Shown one piece after another: positions 6,055 to 7,810 of a stretch of 7,810 nucleotides of DNA; the first letter of the stretch is position 1, and each line of letters starts with the position of its first letter. The position numbers and the translations under genes are program-made. Location of the stretch: the NCBI GenBank assembly GCA_050014395.1, contig JBEKDK010000135.1:1-7810 (forward strand). The letters are read 5' to 3'. Origin of the DNA: DASPOJ01 sp050014395. Its GTDB lineage: Bacteria > Acidobacteriota > Terriglobia > Acidiferrales > UBA7541. The notes under the pieces were generated by a model that worked only from the letters and a program-made list of their open reading frames with translations, did no database searches and was not told the origin of the DNA.

Positions 6055-7005
6055 CTAAGAGCCGTCCTCGCGGTGAACGGTCACGTCAAGATCCAATGCG
6101 CCCGGAGGTGTAACCGCCACACCGGACCGAGCGGCTTGCAACCTCTGAAGCTCGTGGAGATTCCGAAAAAAAGACCGCTCCAGACTGTTCTCGTAGCGAG
6201 TGACCTTGCCGAGGACATCCGGCTGCAGAAGTATCCGCCTACGGATTTCCCGCTCCAGTCGCAGCTTCCATTTAGCCTTGCGCTCCGCAAGACTCTGTAC
6301 GTCGCTGCACGCCTTCAGGAACTGCTCGCCGACACATTCGCGGGCCATCAGCATTATAGTGTCGGGGGTCGTTTGCGCCACGGTCGCATAGACTTCGATT
6401 GCTTTTTGAAGGAGGCCTGCTGTCCAAAGGTCGAACCGATCCAATCCGCCCGCATCGCTCGGAATGCCAGGAATGGAGATCGCGCCCCTATCGATATCTT
6501 TCGGAAGTCCTCGCGCAAAGACGAAGAGAATGTCTCTTGCTCTGGCAGAATCGATCTTCTTATCGGCCGGCATTTCGGGAAGTTCCTTCAACAGTTCGAC
6601 GAGGATGAGAAAGTGCGCCTGAACTTGCTCGGGGTGCCTTCCTCGGTACCCAGGTTTTCCGACTCCGAATCTCTCTTCGTCTTCCATGTCTATTTCCGCC
6701 GTCGCGGCGGATGCGACCGTTGCCTCAACTTCGTAGCGAACAACGCGCCGCAATCTCCACGCGATGAGCGCAATCCGTTCAGCGAGTAGGCTCTCAACGT
6801 AGCCAGTTGGGACGAGGCTCGTGACGATGCCCGCCCGGTGGTCGTTCCAGTCTTCGAGGGTCTCGAGGCCCGGAACAACGGGCGCGATCGACAGCACTCC
6901 ATGCTTCATAGCGTTTCGGGAAGAAGCGGCTTTGCCACGAGTTGTTTTCGGGCCGGTGAACTTGAATGGGTTCTTGCGAATTCGGGTCAGCTTCAACTCT
7001 CTCAC
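6055..7005 (-). CDS. uncharacterised protein with GPKT..GK..SS.NA.KHG N-terminus
   Basis: This 316-aa soluble protein belongs to a recurring family of unknown function. The N-terminal basic block NPFKFTGPKTTRGKAASSR, followed by NAMKHGVLS (residues 12-39), is the hallmark 'tGP.T..GKa.SS.NAlKHG' motif found in many Acidobacteria, Planctomycetes and phage-associated proteins. The C-terminal TRYENSLERSFFRNLHELQRLQAAR (about 268-292) is the other conserved patch, a helix common to the family. The middle is helical, with an arginine-rich stretch that includes LAERIALIAWRLRRVVRYE. No catalytic motif is visible. Translation starts at GTG 7005, with GAGG seven bases upstream. It is convergent with the XRE gene, 34 bases apart. 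Copies are often near mobile DNA, which agrees with its place here. I can name the family pattern but not the job. Confidence 0.78.
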   Translation of the reverse strand: MRELKLTRIRKNPFKFTGPKTTRGKAASSRNAMKHGVLSIAPVVPGLETLEDWNDHRAGIVTSLVPTGYVESLLAERIALIAWRLRRVVRYEVEATVASAATAEIDMEDEERFGVGKPGYRGRHPEQVQAHFLILVELLKELPEMPADKKIDSARARDILFVFARGLPKDIDRGAISIPGIPSDAGGLDRFDLWTAGLLQKAIEVYATVAQTTPDTIMLMARECVGEQFLKACSDVQSLAERKAKWKLRLEREIRRRILLQPDVLGKVTRYENSLERSFFRNLHELQRLQAARSGVAVTPPGALDLDVTVHREDGS

Positions 7006-7381
7006 GGTTTCGCCTCGGATTCTTCACATGTTGTCTCGAAGCAACATTCTCATCAGACTCGCCAGTTGCGCGCGAACGTTTTCGATCACATCACGCCGGC
7101 TTGTCGCTTCTGCGAACGCCGCCGTGATTTATCCTAGGAGCAGAAAAAGAGAAGTTCAAGGGGGCCCGTGTTCCACAGTGCAATCCGGCGGTTATCGCGT
7201 TTAATTGGAGGCGAGTTAAATCCAACCAAAAACGGCAACTCATCCGACCGGGCCAGAGAACAACTGTGATCGTCTCGTGGGTACCGCTGACAGGTTGGGC
7301 CGATTGTGGTGCACACGTTGGCCAATTCAAAAGTGCCAACTCAGAGTAGCGAAATCAATTGCAGAATTTCGCAGATCCATC

Positions 7382-7409
7382 TTGACTCCAACTAGTCTTG
7401 TGTTAGTAT
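7382..7409 (+). promoter_or_regulatory. candidate extended -10 promoter
   Basis: TTGACT (7382-7387), a 16-base spacer, and TAGTAT (7404-7409) preceded by TGT (an extended -10 TGn) form a good sigma70 candidate reading rightward. The expected start is near 7416, with the GTGCACC repeat 35 bases downstream and the VapC remnant after that. It may be the orphaned promoter of the lost toxin-antitoxin operon. Confidence 0.5.
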
Positions 7410-7450
7410 GGCGAAGAAAAGGCGAATGCGTTCTAAATAGAATCCAAGTT

Positions 7451-7467
7451 GTGCACCTAGGGTGCAC
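7451..7467. repeat. perfect 7-bp inverted repeat GTGCACC-TAG-GGTGCAC
   Basis: Arms GTGCACC (7451-7457) and GGTGCAC (7461-7467) are perfect with a three-base centre. Another GTGCAC core is near 7311. Antitoxins of the VapB type autoregulate through palindromes near their promoters, so this may be a leftover operator of the decayed locus. A small hairpin is the alternative. Confidence 0.45.
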
Positions 7468-7485
7468 GGATACTGAATGAGCTGA

Positions 7486-7620
7486 CGAACAGCCTTGATC
7501 GGAAATAATGACCTATGGATCGGTGCGCACGCCATGGCTTTGAATGTCACGCTGGCCACCAACAACGAGCGCGCGTTTAGGCCCATTGCTGGGCTATCTG
7601 TGGAGAACTGGACGAAATAG
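7486..7620 (+). pseudogene. vapC: VapC (PIN-domain toxin) C-terminal remnant
   Basis: The frame from 7486 to the TAG at 7618-7620 encodes about 44 residues that match the end of VapC toxins. IGNNDLWIGAHAMAL corresponds to the usual 'IG.nDllIAAHAla', carrying one of the acidic residues of the PIN active site. TLATNNERAF corresponds to 'tLvTnN.reF', and GLSVENW is the standard end. VapC proteins are ribonucleases of type II toxin-antitoxin systems, normally about 130 aa. Here the first two thirds, including the N-terminal catalytic aspartate, are absent, and a stop at 7483 closes the frame immediately upstream. An internal ATG at 7534 would give 28 residues, but no function is expected. No VapB is recognisable upstream. 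The fragment lies 156 bases before a fresh VapB start. The identification is from pattern memory but spans three consecutive motifs. Confidence 0.75.
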
Positions 7621-7724
7621 ACGCGGCGTTAGTTCGATTTGCGCGTTGTTCGCAATCAAAAGCAAGCGACGGTCCCTGACCGCGAAAATCCTCGGAAGGG
7701 AGGACCACCAACGCAGAACAAAGA

Positions 7725-7753
7725 TTGAACCATACACACGAAAGTGATATTGT
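7725..7753 (+). promoter_or_regulatory. candidate promoter of the vapB gene
   Basis: TTGAAC (7725-7730), a 17-base spacer, and TATTGT (7748-7753) each match consensus at four of six positions with optimal spacing. Transcription would begin near 7760, just before the AGGAG ribosome site at 7761-7765. Confidence 0.45.
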
Positions 7754-7776
7754 TACACATAGGAGAGAGAAGACAG

Positions 7777-7810
7777 ATGCGGACGAACATCGATATTGAC
7801 GATCGTCTGA
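7777..7810 (+). CDS. vapB: VapB-type antitoxin, 3' partial (first 11 codons)
   Basis: The ATG at 7777 opens MRTNIDIDDRL, the highly typical start of ribbon-helix-helix VapB antitoxins ('MRTnIdiDd.Lm.eA'), and then runs off the window. The initial β-strand of such proteins forms the DNA-binding ribbon, and the C-terminus binds and blocks the VapC ribonuclease. An AGGAG-rich site (from 7761) precedes the start at a slightly long spacing, with a promoter candidate directly upstream. A vapC gene is expected just beyond the right edge. Only 11 codons are visible, so the call rests on this motif, the good upstream signals, and the adjacent VapC remnant. Confidence 0.75.
   Translation, partial: MRTNIDIDDRL

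Larger units (their letters stand above)
7006..7485. other. stretch without a firm gene
   Basis: This gap of about 480 bases has only short open frames. On the minus strand a frame closing near 7026 reads VIENVRAQLASLMRMLLRDN, an amphipathic-looking tail of about 20 residues after a GTG. It has no convincing longer coding context and may be the end of a lost small gene. The right half contains a candidate extended -10 promoter and a perfect inverted repeat, listed separately. I see no RNA gene or insertion sequence. Confidence 0.35.

Noticed and set aside
7091..7339. 82-aa minus-strand frame in the right gap
   Set aside because: Composition (many Trp/Cys/Pro with no pattern), lack of a ribosome site, and no family resemblance.
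7408..7440. Short peptide MAKKRRMRSK as an antitoxin start
   Set aside because: The ATG lies inside the -10 candidate, the frame closes after 10 residues, and no antitoxin motif follows.
7544..7747. 67-aa plus-strand frame overlapping the VapC remnant
   Set aside because: It is out of frame with the VapC motifs and looks like a basic shadow frame that also spans the vapB promoter region.

Overview
The window looks like a chromosomal accessory region of a soil bacterium with moderately high GC. The protein styles (a FemAB-like GNAT protein beside an acyltransferase-3, a protein with a GPKT..GK..SS.NA.KHG N-terminus, and VapBC remnants) resemble large-genome Acidobacteriota. That placement is inference from protein style and was not tested by search.

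Left part (1-2265, + strand): the 3' portion of a FemAB/GNAT-type aminoacyl- or acyl-transferase, then a membrane-bound acyltransferase-3 (OafA-like). Together they suggest the edge of a polysaccharide or cell-envelope modification locus. About 355 bases without a recognisable gene follow.

Central part (2621-5644, - strand): five genes read in one direction with overlapping ends, which implies one translationally coupled operon. In order of transcription they are (1) a protein resembling a single-strand annealing protein (Rad52/ERF-like, 269 aa), (2) a small protein that may be an SSB/DUF669-like partner (144 aa), (3) a RecB/AddB/Cas4-type PD-(D/E)XK nuclease with four cysteines placed for an Fe-S cluster (267 aa), (4) an unrecognised helical protein (245 aa), and (5) a small HNH endonuclease (94 aa). 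This has the logic of a phage recombination module (annealase plus ssDNA-binding protein plus exonuclease), but no integrase, terminase or structural gene is in the window. A divergent small XRE-family regulator (5775-6020, + strand) sits directly upstream. A near-consensus minus-strand sigma70 promoter, TTGACT-N18-TATAAT, overlaps the regulator's start codon. Its -10 lies inside a perfect 13-base palindrome, so the regulator plausibly represses the operon and itself through this site.

Right part (6055-7810): convergent to the regulator is a 316-aa protein of an uncharacterised family. A stretch of about 480 bases without a firm gene follows, holding a candidate extended -10 promoter and a perfect 7-base inverted repeat (GTGCACC). 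Next is an unlabelled C-terminal fragment of a VapC PIN-domain toxin (7486-7620), with its own promoter candidate just after it, and then the first 11 codons of a VapB antitoxin, cut by the window edge. The arrangement suggests a decayed toxin-antitoxin locus next to a second, possibly intact one.

No tRNA, rRNA, CRISPR array or complete insertion sequence was recognised.
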